Origin: Thuidium tamariscinum
Lineage: Eukaryota; Streptophyta; Bryopsida; Hypnales; Thuidiaceae
Length of the DNA stretch: 64,000 nt
Reading direction: 5' to 3'
NCBI GenBank assembly: GCA_947034885.2
Contig: OX344752.2
Span: forward strand, 16,864,001 to 16,928,000
The position numbers and the translations under genes are program-made. Positions 1-12,112 of this stretch are shown here, one piece after another; the stretch's first letter is position 1; every line of letters begins with the position of its first letter. Under the pieces are notes generated by a model that did no database searches, had not been told where the DNA came from, and was given only the letters and a program-made list of their open reading frames with translations.

Positions 1-1630
1 CTGCAAAACTGAGTTGGTGGATTCGGCAAGGTGGGGGAGGTGTGGAGAGCGTGTGGAAAGCTTGTGGGGAGATAGGGACGGTGACGGGAGGGGAGTGCTT
101 TATGTAAGGAAGAAGGCGAAATCATCAATGGCCGTGGTTCATTGACATCGGATAGCCACCTATTGCGAGGGAGGGATGACCCCACCCTATGAAACCTCAT
201 CTACTTTGGAATGAATGGCCTCAGGCGGAGCGCATGGATTCAGGCAGTCCAGGGGGTGGACAGGCCAAATTTGGTTTTAGGGCTCCTATTGGATTCTTTC
301 AGCTTTTAACTTTGCCTACTGCTAAATCAATCCAGGGTCGCTATAAGTGTCAGAGCTCTGGATACGCACTCAGAGTGACGGTCAATCTCATGCTGACATT
401 CTTCGAAATAGGAATGAAATGATTTCTCCCTCTGCAACGAAAGAACTCTTCATTTTCTTTCTGAGAGAAACCGCATAGTAAAAGCCCTTGCTTTTTGAAA
501 TAGTGTGATAGAGGACCATCCGAAACTTGCCGAAGGTGACGAAAAGCTTTCGATAAGTAAACCTGCAGCCAAAACTGTTCGAACTATCTAATGAGGAAGC
601 CTGGTTTTGGAAAAAGCGCTCAGTGGCGGTCCAAACAGTGCGATGCGAGTTCCAGGTGTTCAGCCTGAGAAGTAGCAGAAGCTCTGCCGCTCTGCTCATA
701 GCCTGTCGTGAGGTCGGCACACGTCTGTCTTGGATTTGATGCTTGAGAGAGCCCAGCCAAGCGAGCACATCTGTTGGGGCCTTCCAATCGCGAATGCCGG
801 TCACCGGCGAGCGCTGGGCACACTCTGCATTCACGTGGCTGGGCTCTGTTGGAGAGTTTGGTGCAGCAGTTTGTCAAATGTTGGATCTCACACAAGCACG
901 TTGGGCCTCTGAATCGCGCCAAGTGGGTGACGGCCAAGGGCAGTCGGAAGAATCACACTGTCAGGTAAGTTACATCATCACTCACGCAGATATCATACTC
1001 GGAATGGGATAACGCACGATAACTGGCCTCAACGCACGTCTGGGACAGTGCGCTCTTCCCTCTTCAGATAACCGGCAAAGCTTAAACATCTGCGCCGACC
1101 AGCTCCGTTCACTTTGGGAAAGACCTGCCCTGATGGGATTATCATGAAAGGCTCCCTCTCAGCTTCTGTTTCCCCGTGGAGTCGCAATCGATCTAAAACT
1201 TCGGAGGAAAAATTCGAGAATTCTCACCGGTGGGTGATCTTTGTGCCAGATGAAGATTGTTTCTTCAGAAACTTCCCTCGGAGCTCTGTCCCTGAGTATC
1301 ATTCCCTCAGAAACAATCATCAAACTGAGCAATGTTGCGACTATCCCCACGAGTTGTCGAAAACCAAAACATCGCAAGCAGGGCTGATGAAGCTCTTGCA
1401 ATGCTCGACATTTTGAAGAGGAGAATGTCAGGATTGGGTGGTGTTCAAGGCATCCCCACATAAACACGGCCAAATCAACCCACCATAATCTCAAATCTAG
1501 AAGGTAATGACACCTAATTGCAATCTCCACTTAGGTCACTTCGTTCTTTATTCCCTCAGGAACCAAGCTCTGGTTTTTGGACAAGAATATCTTTGGGGTC
1601 CAATGATTTATATAACTTTTGACTATAAGG
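1..1630. other. GC-richer stretch, no gene recognised
   Basis: The first 1.5 kb is clearly richer in G and C than the following 17 kb, so it may be the edge of a gene or promoter outside the window. Short open frames exist on both strands, but none resembles a known protein and several overlap each other. A donor-like sequence (CAG then GTAAGT) lies near 961-968 on the plus strand, which could end an exon, but no convincing exon precedes it. I assign no function. Confidence 0.4.
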
Positions 1631-1860
1631 TAGCCAACCCCTTTCCAATTATCCTCCCCCATTTTCAAAGTCTATATTGTTGTATTTTTGAGCATAGGAT
1701 GCCAGAATAACCAATCCATTTTAATGCATTATGAACCATTGATTTCTTCTAAATTCCTTTATCAACCTATGGTCAAAGTTAGACATACCTACATATCAAG
1801 AATAGGTTTGACAAAATCATAATGAAAAAAATTCACAATAACCAAATCAATTTGAGAGCT
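1630..1860 (+). repeat. Dispersed repeat I, copy 1
   Basis: This stretch matches 42690-42975 in reverse orientation. Shared landmarks, in order, are a GTCAACCCC/GCCAACCCC block, CTTTCCAAT, a CAAAGTCTATA block, AGCATAGGA, GATTTC near the middle, and TTAGACATACCTA followed by AATAGGTTT. It ends where the fold-back element at 1873 begins. No open frame or terminal structure is visible, so its class is unknown. Confidence 0.6.
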
Positions 1861-1872
1861 ATGTTAAATTCT

Positions 1873-2627
1873 TTAATCCCCTAATTAAAGCCCTGAGCTG
1901 CATTTTTTTGGCAACATAGTGATTTTGGGCAGCTCACTACGAATGGATTTTTTATTTTTTTTCTTTGAAATTTTCACACAAGATGTGCCCAAGGAGTAAC
2001 TTTAAGGCCCAACAATTTTCATAACTTTTGACTATGTGGTTAAAAAGTTGTGGCATGATATGTGATTTTCTTTGCTTAGCAGGCAACCCGGGCAGCTGAA
2101 AAAACTTCTTTAAAAAACACTTTTTTTTAAAAGTGAAATTTAAAATTGATTCTTTAGATTTATAAGAACATGGGATGCTTTGAATCATTCCATTTGGATT
2201 AAGAAGATGAAAGTTATGAGGAGTTTAAGTTTGCGGGTAGGTATGGTTTTCAAAGACTCCATACCTACTTGCAAACTAAAACTCCTCATAACTTTCATCT
2301 TCTTAATCCAAATGGAATGACTCAAAGCTTCACTTGTTCATATAAACCTAAAGAATCAATTTCAAATTTCACTTTATAAAAAAAAATGTTTCTTAAAGAA
2401 GTTTTTTCAACTACCTAGTCTGCCTACCAATCAAAGAAAATCACATATCATGCCATAACTTTTTAACCGCAAAGTCAAAAGTTATGAAAAATTTTGGGCC
2501 TTAAAGCTACTCCTTGGACACATCTTGTGTGAAAATTTCAAAGAAAAAAAAGAAAAAATCCATTTGAAGTGAGTTGCCCAAAATCACTATATTGCCAAAA
2601 AACGCAACTCAGGGCATTAGGGGTTAA
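1873..2627. mobile_element. Fold-back copy of TTAA element family A
   Basis: The two halves are inverted copies of about 370 bp each, meeting near 2252 where GGTAGGTATGG faces CCATACCTAC. Both outer ends look like the left end of family A: TTAATCCCCTAA at 1873, and TTAACCCCTAATGCCC reading inward from 2627. Both carry the GCCCTGAG(C/T)TGC and GGCAACATAGTGATTTTGGGC-type blocks just inside. It is therefore a palindromic derivative made of two left halves in opposite orientation. It encodes nothing. Confidence 0.75.
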
Positions 2628-2654
2628 TAGGTTGGAAATGGGTTGCAAGCTTCT

Positions 2655-3432
2655 ATAGTTAAAAAGTTATTGCATGATATATTGTTTCTTTTTCAACTTG
2701 GGCAATCCAAATAAATTTTAAAAAACACTTTTTTCATAAACAAAATTTTTTATATGAATATTCTAAATCTATATATACACAAATAGCTTTGAATCATTCC
2801 ATTTTGATTAATGAGATGAAAGTTATGAGGAGTTTTAGTTTGTGGGTGGTTATAGATTCCATACTCAAATAAACTTTGAAGTCTTTTATTTAACCGAATT
2901 TTCAATATTTTTGGAAATAAAATAAAATATTGGGTTTACATTGTTTATTACAACATTACAACCATTGGAATTGGCATTTCTCAATTTCATAACTAAATTC
3001 TTAACAATTTAATATTTCAAATAATTTTCTAATTTTTTCTACTTACTATTTGTTTCTTATATGTTGTACAATTCCAAATGATTTGAAAATTTTCAATCAT
3101 GTAGCCAACTTATTATGAAGAATGAATCCAAAGAAGCGCCAACAACATAAAGATTTTTTGATACAAATGTGAGCTTGTAAAGTACAAATGCCTGGTTTTT
3201 TGTAGGGCTAAAAACAAATTCTTGTCAATTCAAACACAAATATCTTGCACTCTACATGCTAGGAAATTTCTCAATTTTTTTAACATGTTCTCAAAGTAGC
3301 TTACTACAAGATCATGTGGTTATATGTTTTCAAAAAATGTTTCTTTTTCTAAATTTTGGTACTTGTTCTAAAAATGGTAGTTTTGGAGCATTTTTGGTGA
3401 AAACATGTTCAAGGAACTTTTGGGGTCATTTT
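2655..3432 (+). mobile_element. Family A element, left end missing
   Basis: This follows family A from the AAAAAGTTATTGCATGATAT block through GAATCATTCCATTTTGATTA, the TACAACCATTGG block, TGTACAATTCCAAATGATTT, and the right end GTGAAAACATGTTCAAGGAA. The terminal AGGGGTTAA is degraded to TGGGGTCA near 3425-3432. The first roughly 150 bp of the family are absent, probably lost when the fold-back copy at 1873-2627 formed or inserted next to it. Confidence 0.65.
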
Positions 3433-3722
3433 GAAATGTAAATCTAAAATATTTATTTTTGTCTTGTAAGATTTGTCTCATATAAAGAAGAGAAGATTGC
3501 CTATTCTAAATTTAGGTTCTAAAATTAAAAAATGGAATGTTCAATGTAATATAATAAGGTTGGAATTGCAATTTAAGTGTATATAGCTAATGTGGCATGT
3601 CATTCACCTTCTTGTCTTCCATCCATTGGCATTAAATGTCAAATGTGTCTCATGAAGTGTATTGAATCAAGCTATTGCAAGTGAGATGCTAAAAAAAAAT
3701 ATCCAAAATTAATTGGAACTAA

Positions 3723-4570
3723 TTAATCCCTAAAGTCACAAGGGTTCCCTTGGGAGACTCCCTCTTGAAGGTTTGGATATACAACTATGATTTCAAACAT
3801 TGGCAAGATTATAACAAAAAATTAATATAAGAAAATTAATTATCTTTCTAGAAATAATAATTTTATTTCAATCAGTGCCCAAGAGTAATTCATTCTATTT
3901 GAATGAGTAATGAGAAAGTTATTAAGCTTCTTATTTCATAGGCAATCTTAGCAAATTCTTCAAAAAATAATGTATTGTGAATTTGTTTTTGAACTCAAGT
4001 TTAATAATTTTTCAATAAAAGTTGTGCATGGTTTATTTTACTTTCTAGAATAATTGTACCATTGAAATTAGAGTGTTTCATTTCCATCTTAAAGTTTATC
4101 ACAATTTAGTTTTTTCTTCTATATTATACCTACTTCAATTTAACATTTTTTCAAAGAATAAATTTTTTTCAAAGGACCTAGAGGTGAGTCTTTTTTCTTG
4201 AACTTTCAACCCAATTCTTCAATATAACCAAATTAAATAATAATTTGTACTGCCACTAATTTTTTGTACAATTTGTACAACAAGTTGGAAAAAAAAATTA
4301 TATTGAAAGTATTGAAAGCCCTATGATCTAATCAAGCTAAGAGCCACAAAATTGGTTTTCTTGACTTTAAGTATTCATATGGCTTGTAATCAAAAAGACA
4401 AAAGTTTCTAAAATTTTCCCCAGATATTTTTATATTAGTTTAGTAAAAAAAACTACAATCATGCATTCAAAAGAAACAATTGTTTAAAATTTTTGTTATT
4501 CGTAATGAAAATGGCAATTTTAAATTATACTTGGTAGTACAATGGGAGTAGGGAATCTAGGAACTTAAGT
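3723..4570 (+). mobile_element. Family B TTAA element, diverged copy
   Basis: It begins TTAATCCCTAAAG at 3723. Like the copy at 44522, an early block with a CCCTTGGGAG/CCCTTGAGGGG motif is followed by TTTATTTCAATCAGTGCC (TTTATTTCAATTGGTGC in the other copy). The right end is uncertain; a TAGTACAATGGGAGTAGG block near 4533-4552 resembles the GGTACAGTGGGG sequence to the right of the 44522 copy. Divergence is high, so the extent is approximate. Confidence 0.4.
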
Positions 4571-5484
4571 ATTTGGAGACAATTTGGAGAGTCCCAAGAC
4601 TTTTCATCCTATACAGCCATTTGTCAAATCTTGGGCATGTTGGTGTGGATTGTAGAGGTGCTCTTATAGCCCACTATATAATTGTATACAACTTGGCTCA
4701 TTGTGACTTTTTATACATAACACAAGTAACTAGTCCTCATGAGAATTTGGATAAATTCACTTGAATGAGGATCTCATTTAGTTCTTTCTTTAGCATGTAT
4801 TTTAACTAATATTTGAGGCATAGATTAATTCTCATTTGTTTTTTGTGATTGGTGTTGCTATGTTTTTAATTGAATATTTACAACATCCTAACCTCAAAGA
4901 AACTAAGGTGAGAATCTCAAAAATCTTTGATGTATGTTCACATTTTTTTAATTTTTGAACCTTGTAAGATGAGAGACAGTGAAGGATTTTGTAAATTCAT
5001 ATAGAAAGACTTGGAAGATTTGACTTGTAAATCCAAATCACCTAGTAAAGTTCATTTGAACAATTGTTTTAATAGGATTGCTAATAGACAAACCAATTAC
5101 ATAAATTTAACTACAAACCAAGAGAATTAGCCTCAAAAATAGGTAATGCTAATTTTCTCACAAATTTGACTAAGTACATAATTTAGTACTCCAACCCTAA
5201 AGGCTATAAGGGCTAAAAATCTCCTCTCAACTAGGATTTTACTCATTGCTCTTTTATCCTAGAATGATCAAAATTGCAACTTGTCTCCATTTTTTTCATA
5301 ATGCATTTGACTTCCAAATCAGCTTTAATGTCGTTAGAAGCATTGATTGCTTTCATATATCCTTCTTGGCAACATAATTTACATTTTCTTTTCATCAACT
5401 TGGAATTTATCTTGTCTAATTGGACTTCATTCATGAGAAGGGTTTTGAGGGTATTAGGAAACCACAAGTTATCTTGGACTCCTA
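4571..5484. other. AT-rich intergenic DNA
   Basis: No gene is recognised. Short frames on both strands around 5243-5507 overlap each other and resemble nothing I know. Confidence 0.4.
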
Positions 5485-5525
5485 AAGTTTTGGAGTGTTT
5501 TTGGTGAAAGCAAGGTCAAGGAACT
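5485..5525 (+). repeat. Right-end fragment of family A
   Basis: About 40 bp match the right end of family A (GTTTTGGAGTGTTTTTGGTG, then CAAGGTCAAGGAACTTT). The fragment abuts the left end of the D element at 5526, which suggests that D inserted at or near the TTAA end of an older A copy. Confidence 0.5.
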
Positions 5526-6109
5526 TTAATCCCTAAATGCCCAAGGCCTTTCTTGAGCTTCTAGGAATTTGCTCTAAATTGAACAAGAAGCCAACATTTT
5601 GATAAGTCTTACCATTTAAAAAAAATGTAACCAAACAAATTCAAACCACGTATGTTAGAGATCACTTAAGAAAAGAAAACACAACAGTATTCATTATAGA
5701 TTCAAAGATTATAATATTTGATCATGAGGGTGTTAAAAGTGCAAGAGTTAAAGGGCCTAATATGCATAATCCCAATCAATTTATGGCTTTTCAAAATCTA
5801 CTCTAGAGCTTTTTTAAATGAATTTCTAGTTTGGTTTTTTCTCCAAGCTCTAGTATATTTGACGTTCATTTTCAAGAACACTCAATACTATAGAAAGTCA
5901 AGATTGCAATGGATACCTTGTACAAAATTTTGAATAGAAAAACTATAATTAATCATTTTCAGAATTGGACTTTTGATTCTTAAACTAGACTTCAGGAAAA
6001 ATCTTATTAAAATATAGACTACTAAACATAGCAACTTGATTAGGTTTTATTTAACTTCAAACTTTTGCAAACACCAAATTTTGGTGCTTTGGGCATCTAA
6101 AGGGATTAA
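5526..6109 (+). mobile_element. Family D TTAA element, copy 1
   Basis: The ends are TTAATCCCTAAATGCCCAAG at 5526 and, reading inward from 6109, TTAATCCCTTTAGATGCCCA. Length is 584 bp. It is homologous along its length to 42033-42623 in the opposite orientation, with shared blocks such as TTTGCTCTAAAT, GCCAACATTTTGATAAGT, GAGGGTGTTAAAA and CACCAAATTTTGG. There is no coding capacity. TTAA on both sides and a CCC-type tip are what the piggyBac superfamily leaves; that assignment is inferred. Confidence 0.75.
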
Positions 6110-7810
6110 GACTTGCAACCACTAGCGTACAATGACAATGACAATGACAATGAGCCCAAAAGTGGTGTACCACCTTGCAACCAAAATGCCAAATATCCCC
6201 TTGTTGTCAAAAATTTTGGACCCTTTGATCTTTGCTAGAATTACCACCATCCCTAGCACTATTGATTAGATTAAACTAGGCGTTGTCAAGAGTGCTCACT
6301 GTGGACCATCAATTGTACTTCAAAAAAACTAGTAGGGGTGAAGAGACCTCAATTCAAGGCCACCTGAGGAAAAGAATAGCCATTGCCAAAATAGAATCAA
6401 CTATTGCAAATGTAAAATAGCATTTGGTAAAGAGTTCCATTGTAGAATTTCATTGACACTTTTGGTAATGATAGGGAGTCATGGTAGAATGTTGATGATT
6501 GTTTTGTGGAGTTTTTGTAGAATTCTAGCAAGTTTTGGGTGTGATTGAGGAACTTCTGAGAGCCTATGTGAGGGTTTGGGTGGCTAGTGTGAAGGTAGAG
6601 TTCGAGTAGAGTATAAGTGGAGGACTAGATGATATGATTTGTTGTCACTTATTTCTATTGTTTGTTTGATTTGTGTTGTTTGTTTCATTTGTATTCATTT
6701 AATTCAACTGCTTTGATTCCTACAATACTAAATTATGAGCATGACAAAGAGGTGAATGGTGATTTTGGTAGAATTGAATGGTGATTTTACAAAGCTTTGA
6801 GTTTAAAGTTTTTCTTGCTTTTTGATTACTATCTATATTTTTTTCTAATTTGGGCCCAATGTTATTGCTTGGCAATGTTCTTTCTTAACAACTTCTTTGC
6901 TTTGTGTAGAGTTTCAATATGGCATCACTTTTCTCTCAAATAATGAAAGGAGCAATAGAGGGCACATGGTATGAAGTAGAACCACCTATTCTCAACCAAG
7001 TACCCATATACAACTTGTAGGATGCGTCTATTTCCAACCAAGGCTAAAAAGAGATTTTGAATCAAAGGATGGAAAAAACTTTTTCCTCATTTTCAAGGTT
7101 GGGATTAATGAGGTCATGACACATGTTCCAAAGTGTCATATAGTGTGCTAGAAGTACAAATCAAGAAAATAGTCTCTTAAATGATTAGAATTAGAAGAGT
7201 TTAGAAATTGGCTATGGGTTCAAAGCACTTTTTGGCTTTCAAAAATCATAGTAATTTCAATTTTGGGAATAAAATTATGAAAAATTTGCAATCTCCATAT
7301 TTCCTATTTTACTACATGGAAAAGAAATTTGCATAGCCTTATACTCTCCATGAATCATGATGTGTTCTAAAATTGTTTAAGTGATTGGGTGCCAGTGGTT
7401 CTACTTTAGTAGTTTTCAACATACATATTTTGGAATGTTCATTTTGCCATTTTCATATTTTTATCTTTGACAATTTGACAATTTGAAAATTTGCCTTTTA
7501 TACCCCTTTTTGTACTCCTTTTGAAATAATTAACAACAAATGGGATGTTGCCATTTAGACCCTCTTTCAAAATCCCCTTATTTTCAAAATGTGATCAAAA
7601 GAGGCAAGAATTGTCAATTTAAATTTCAAACATTCATCATGATAGTTAGATATAAGCTAATTATGTAGATATTGATGTCAATTGTATTAATTTAAATTTG
7701 AGAAAAAAAACATTGAATGCCAATTTGATTATTTACCACTCCATCCACTATAACATCCCAACATGCAAATTTGCCTCATCTTTCACAAAACAAACAGGAA
7801 AATTTCACAA
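6110..7810. other. AT-rich intergenic DNA with a short AATGAC repeat
   Basis: No gene is recognised. At 6131-6153 there are almost four tandem copies of AATGAC. The remainder consists of AT-rich sequence with no long open frame. Confidence 0.5.
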
Positions 7811-7811
7811 C

Positions 7812-7950
7812 CAAGGTAGTCTGTTTGTAAAGTGACCATTTAAGCCTACGTAACTCATGATTGATAATAATACATATTTCAAACATGTCACTTGTTTCTA
7901 GATAGGAATCACATTTATAACACAATCACTTTTAAAGCAGACTACCTTAG
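7812..7950. mobile_element. Short candidate MITE
   Basis: The ends form an inverted repeat of roughly 24 bp: CAAGGTAGTCTGTTTGTAAA on the left, and the complement of TTTAAAGCAGACTACCTTAG on the right. The span is about 139 bp. I could not define a clear target duplication, so the class is open. Confidence 0.4.
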
Positions 7951-8058
7951 TTTAGGCTAGGACTTGCATACTCATTATAGTACTTAGTGGGTGAAAAACA
8001 AAATGAGCCCTCCTAATCCAGCTATGTAAGTAATCATCAACCAAACCAAATCCAACTC

Positions 8059-8974
8059 TTAATTTCTTAAAGATCAACTTGCTAAATTTGACAATATAGC
8101 AATTTTGGGCACATACATGCAATTAGAGATTCTCATATTTTTTGCCCAAATTTTTATAGAAGGCAGGGATAAGGAATATCTTTCATGTATACTAAAATTT
8201 AGGACATTTCAAAATATCACTCAAAAGTTATGGCCTGATATGTTACTTTTTTTTTTGTAAATGAGCTATTTGGGCAAATTTTTAAAAAATCACCTTCTTC
8301 AAAAACAAAAATTTGAAATTGGTTTTCTTCATTTATGTATCCTTGGAAAGCTTTGAATCATTCCATTTTCATCAATGAGTCAAAAGTTATGAGGACTTTT
8401 TGTTTGTGGGCAATTATAGATTCTCTATTCTAAAATAAACTTTGAAGTAATTTATGTTACTCAATTTTCAATATTTCTTGAAAAAAAAAATTGTAGTATG
8501 TAGATTGTTTATTAGAACACTGCAACCATTGGGATCATCATTTTTCAATTCTGTAAATAAATTCTTAACAACTTAGTATTGCTACTTCTTTCTACTTACT
8601 ATTTGTTTCATATATATTGTACAATTCCAAATAATTTGAAATTTTCTAGGCAAGCACTCTACTTGGCCCTAATAATGAATCCAAAGAAGCACAATTACTT
8701 AGAGCATTTTTCATATGATTGTTGCCTTCTAAAGTATAATTGCCTTGTTTATTTAGAGGTGAAAAAAGTTAGTTTGAGCATTCAAAAACTAATAACTTGC
8801 AATCTACATGGTAGAAAAGTCTAAAAAAAATTATGCATGTTTTGAAACTAGTTTACTATAAGATTTTGTAGTTACAAACTTAAAAAATGTTTAAAGGAAA
8901 TTGGTATTAGTACTAGAAATAGTAGTTTTTGACTATTTTTGAAGTAAACACAATCAAGGAACTTAAGGGGTTAA
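8059..8974 (+). mobile_element. Family A TTAA element, full-length
   Basis: It runs from TTAA at 8059 (left tip mutated, then AGATCAACTTGCTAAATTTG and ATAGCAATTTTGGGC) to ACTTAAGGGGTTAA at 8961-8974. It keeps the family order: AAAAGTTATGGCCTGATATG, GGAAAGCTTTGAATCATTCC, TAAACTTTGAAGT, GCAACCATTGGGAT, TTGTACAATTCCAAAT, CTTGCAATCTACATGG, then the right end. Length is 916 bp. Short open frames inside it (for example 8579-8824) are not conserved between copies and are not genes. Confidence 0.75.
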
Positions 8975-9807
8975 TGACTAGGATTTCAAATAAGAAAAAT
9001 TTAATAATGTATATTCTAAAAATAAAAAATAAAATCAATGAAAAGTATACTAAGTTTTATTTTTGTTTTGTTCAATCTTCCTTATTTGGTTACAACAAAA
9101 ATTAGAATAATTTCAATACTTTTAGAGGATTTTGAAAATTAATGTACAAAACATTAAATATTTGAAATTGCAAATAATCTAGCAAGGCATATTTGATTAA
9201 AGTACTTGGTTCTTCTACTTTTAAAAGACTTTTATACTTGAAAGAACAAGTATACATAACAATGTTTTAATATCCTTTAAAATCAATACCATTAAGAGTT
9301 CTTGTTTTTTAATATCTTTTGATGAAGTTATCCATTTCATATTTTTGTTAATTTTGTGATGCACATTGAAATCTCGATAAGCAAGGCAGACATTGGAGAT
9401 TTTTCACATGCTAAAATAATAGAATTTTGCATAGTCTAAAAAATTGCATAGACTAAAAAAACCTTGTACATGGTTCAAATATCATGAGAATTAATATCAT
9501 CTAATTTTTATGTTTGTCAAATTTTGAATATTTTATTTTTTATGTATGCCATATTTTTTCGACTTTTGTACACAACAATCTAAAATGTTGTATACTAAGT
9601 ACTAACATGCAAAGGCATAAAAAGTTTTTTTTGTAGAGTTCTAAAAAGAAATTGGCAAAACATGATGTTCCAAGTTATGGTACAAAGAAGTGAATTTTAG
9701 ATATGACTAACTTTGAAATTAATTTTTTTTCAAATTACAATTAGTATATTCTTCAAATTTCCAAAGTAAATGTGTTCCAAAGTTATTGTAATAGGTAAAT
9801 ATTGCCT

Positions 9808-9848
9808 CTTCATGGTGTATAGTATAGTGTAAAACTATATACCATGAA
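9808..9848. repeat. Hairpin around an AGTGTAA loop
   Basis: CTTCATGGTGTATAGTAT is followed by a short loop and then AACTATATACCATGAAG, giving an inverted repeat with 15-17-bp arms. Confidence 0.6.
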
Positions 9849-9909
9849 GTAAAAAAGAAATTTAATTTAAAATTTTAAAATTTTAAAATCCCATCCCCAC
9901 TACCATTCC

Positions 9910-9944
9910 TTGACCCCCTCTTATAATTTTGAGAGGGTGGGGTC
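9910..9944. repeat. GC-rich hairpin in AT-rich DNA
   Basis: TGACCCCCTCT and AGAGGGTGGGGTCA face each other across a TATAATTTTG loop. The arms are far richer in G and C than the surrounding DNA. Confidence 0.6.
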
Positions 9945-10446
9945 AATGCAATCAATATGGGACAAATCTTGTATGCTATATGCCGTATTTCATATACATA
10001 TAATATGTTGTATTCCATATTAATGTTGTATCTATATTTGAACTATCGTATATGTATTTTCATATTCATACTTCCATATTGTATTCATATATATATAAGT
10101 ATTTCATATCGATTTGATGGCTATTGATTTTTCTTAAAAGCGGGGTGGAATTTTTTTGAAACACATTGGATGGCTTCCAATTTTCTGAAAGGGGGGGAGG
10201 AAATACACTAGGCAGTGACAAGCACTTCATGGTAGATAGTGTTATATGTCGCATACTAAAGTTCTCTATATCTACTTTTGGACTTTGTCCATTGATGCTT
10301 ATGGTAGGGTTGTTTGAATGAAAAAGTTTCAAATCTATACTCAATTTTGTTTGTCACTACTACCTCCTAAGCCATAATTAACTCTCTTTCAATGCAATCA
10401 TGATGAAAGCACATTTCTAATTTTTTAAGTTTTCAATTTTCACAAT

Positions 10447-11392
10447 TCAACCCCTAAAGGTTTTTGACCATGTTTTCAACAAAACCATTCTAAAATTGTC
10501 ATTTCTAGAACAACTACCAAATTTTAGAAGAAAAACATTTTTAGAACAATGTAACCATAGTGTCTTAGAGTGCACTAGTTTGAGAGCATGTACAAAAAAT
10601 TTCAGAAAATTCCGCCATGTAGATTGCAAGATAATAGTGTTTGAAGTTACAAAAACCCCTTTTTTACCACTGCGGAAATTTGGGCAGCTGCACTTCAAAG
10701 GGTCACATTTGTATGAAAGAATGTCCAAAATCGTTGTAACTCTTTGGATTAATTTTTCAACTCAAGTTGGCTACATGCTTGAAATTTTTCAAATCATTCG
10801 GAATTGTACAACATGTACAAAAAAAATAGTAAGTAGAAAGAAGTAGAGAATGATTCAAAATACTGAATTGTTAACAACTAATTTATTTAACTAAAAATGC
10901 CAATTTCAATGGTTGTAATGTTGTAATAAACAATCTACACCCAAATTTTTTTTCAAAAATATTAAAAATTGAATAAAATAAAGGACTTCAAAGTTTATTT
11001 TAGAGTAGACATTCCATAACTTTCTACAAACTACTCACAAACTAAAACTCTTCATAACTTTCATCTCATTAATCCAAATGGCATGATTCAAAGCTTCCTA
11101 TATCTATATAAATTTAAAGAACTAATTTTAAATTTTTATTTCTTAAGAAAGTGTTTTTTGAAGAAGTTTTTTGAGCTACCTGGGATGCCCGCCAAACAGA
11201 GGAAATCACATATCATGCAATAACTTCTTAACCATTTAGTGAAAAGTTGTGAAAACTATTGGGCCTTAAAGTTACTCCTTGGATTCATGTTTTGTGAAAA
11301 TTTCAAAGGAAAAAAAGAAAAACTCCATCTGTAGTGAGGTGCCCAAAATCACTATGTTGCCAGAAAACGTAGTTTGGTCCTTTATGGGTTAA
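10447..11392 (-). mobile_element. Family A TTAA element, reverse orientation
   Basis: On the minus strand it starts TTAACCCATAAAGGACCAAA at 11392 and ends with CCTTTAGGGGTTGA at 10447-10460, so one terminal TTAA has mutated to TTGA. The interior follows the family, including the CAACATAGTGATTTTGGGC block, GAGATGAAAGTTATGAAGAG, ACAACCATTGAAATTGGC, and GCAGCTGCCCAAATTTCCGC near the right end. It is 946 bp. The open frames at 10447-10846 on both strands lie inside the repeat and are not genes. Confidence 0.78.
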
Positions 11393-11916
11393 GTTATTTT
11401 ATATTGCATTTTTTATGAATCAATCTTATTTTCAAATTTGAGATCTTTTCTTGTAGATTCACTATGCATGAAGATTTTTATATGCATACTCTCTCAAGAG
11501 CTTCTTATTGTAATACAAGGTACTAGTTGCATTCTTCCCTAACGCCTTAAGTTTTGCTTCTTTTGTAAGTAGTTCAGTCAAGACTACCAAATTACAATAC
11601 AATATATTTAGACAAAAGGTTCGCTCAAAGTGGTTTTCTTTTGATTATATAAATCTAATTTGTTTACTAAGGATGAATAGGATTGTAAAAGACATTGTAA
11701 GCACAATAGATGCAAAGTCCATGAGATGAGACTAGAATGCAATCATTCCTAGATAGTTGTCATTTAAATCAAATTGTGTGATCTTATTGCACAAAGTCAA
11801 TGAGATTACAAAATGAAAAAATTCCATCTCAATTAACTTACAATTGGCCATTATTTGGTCAAAAGTCATCAACAATGGCTTATTTGCAATTCATGAACTT
11901 ATTAAATAGCTAATGA

Positions 11917-12112
11917 CACTATAAGAAACTCATGTTTTAGGTGACGGATTTTAGGTGACATTCAATGTAGCAACACATGTTTTTATGTTACCAATGATGT
12001 CCGCCACAACATCTTGATGTTATGGCAGACATCATTCTTGACACAAAAACACAAGTTGCTACATTAGATGTCACCTAAAATCCATCATCTAAAACATGAG
12101 TTTCTTATAGTG
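11917..12112. mobile_element. CACTA-type MITE with 3-bp target duplication
   Basis: A 196-bp near-palindrome begins CACTATAAGAAACTCATG and ends with the complement, TTTCTTATAGTG. It is bordered by TGA at 11914-11916 and TGA at 12113-12115. CACTA tips plus a 3-bp duplication define the CACTA (En/Spm) superfamily. The arms of about 70 bp include GTGACGGATTTTAGGTGAC and its partner. It is too short to encode a transposase, so it must have been mobilised by an element elsewhere. Confidence 0.88.

Larger units (their letters stand above)
8975..10446. other. AT-rich intergenic DNA with two hairpins
   Basis: No gene is recognised. It contains two perfect or near-perfect hairpins (9808-9848 and 9910-9944, listed separately). 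A low-complexity stretch at 9960-10110 is built from variants of TATATG and TCATAT. Confidence 0.5.

Noticed and set aside
5243-5507. Overlapping 74- and 77-codon frames on opposite strands
   Set aside because: Mutually exclusive shadows in AT-rich DNA, with no recognisable domain.
10447-10846. Open frames of 93 and 116 codons on opposite strands
   Set aside because: They lie wholly inside a family A element and are not conserved between copies.
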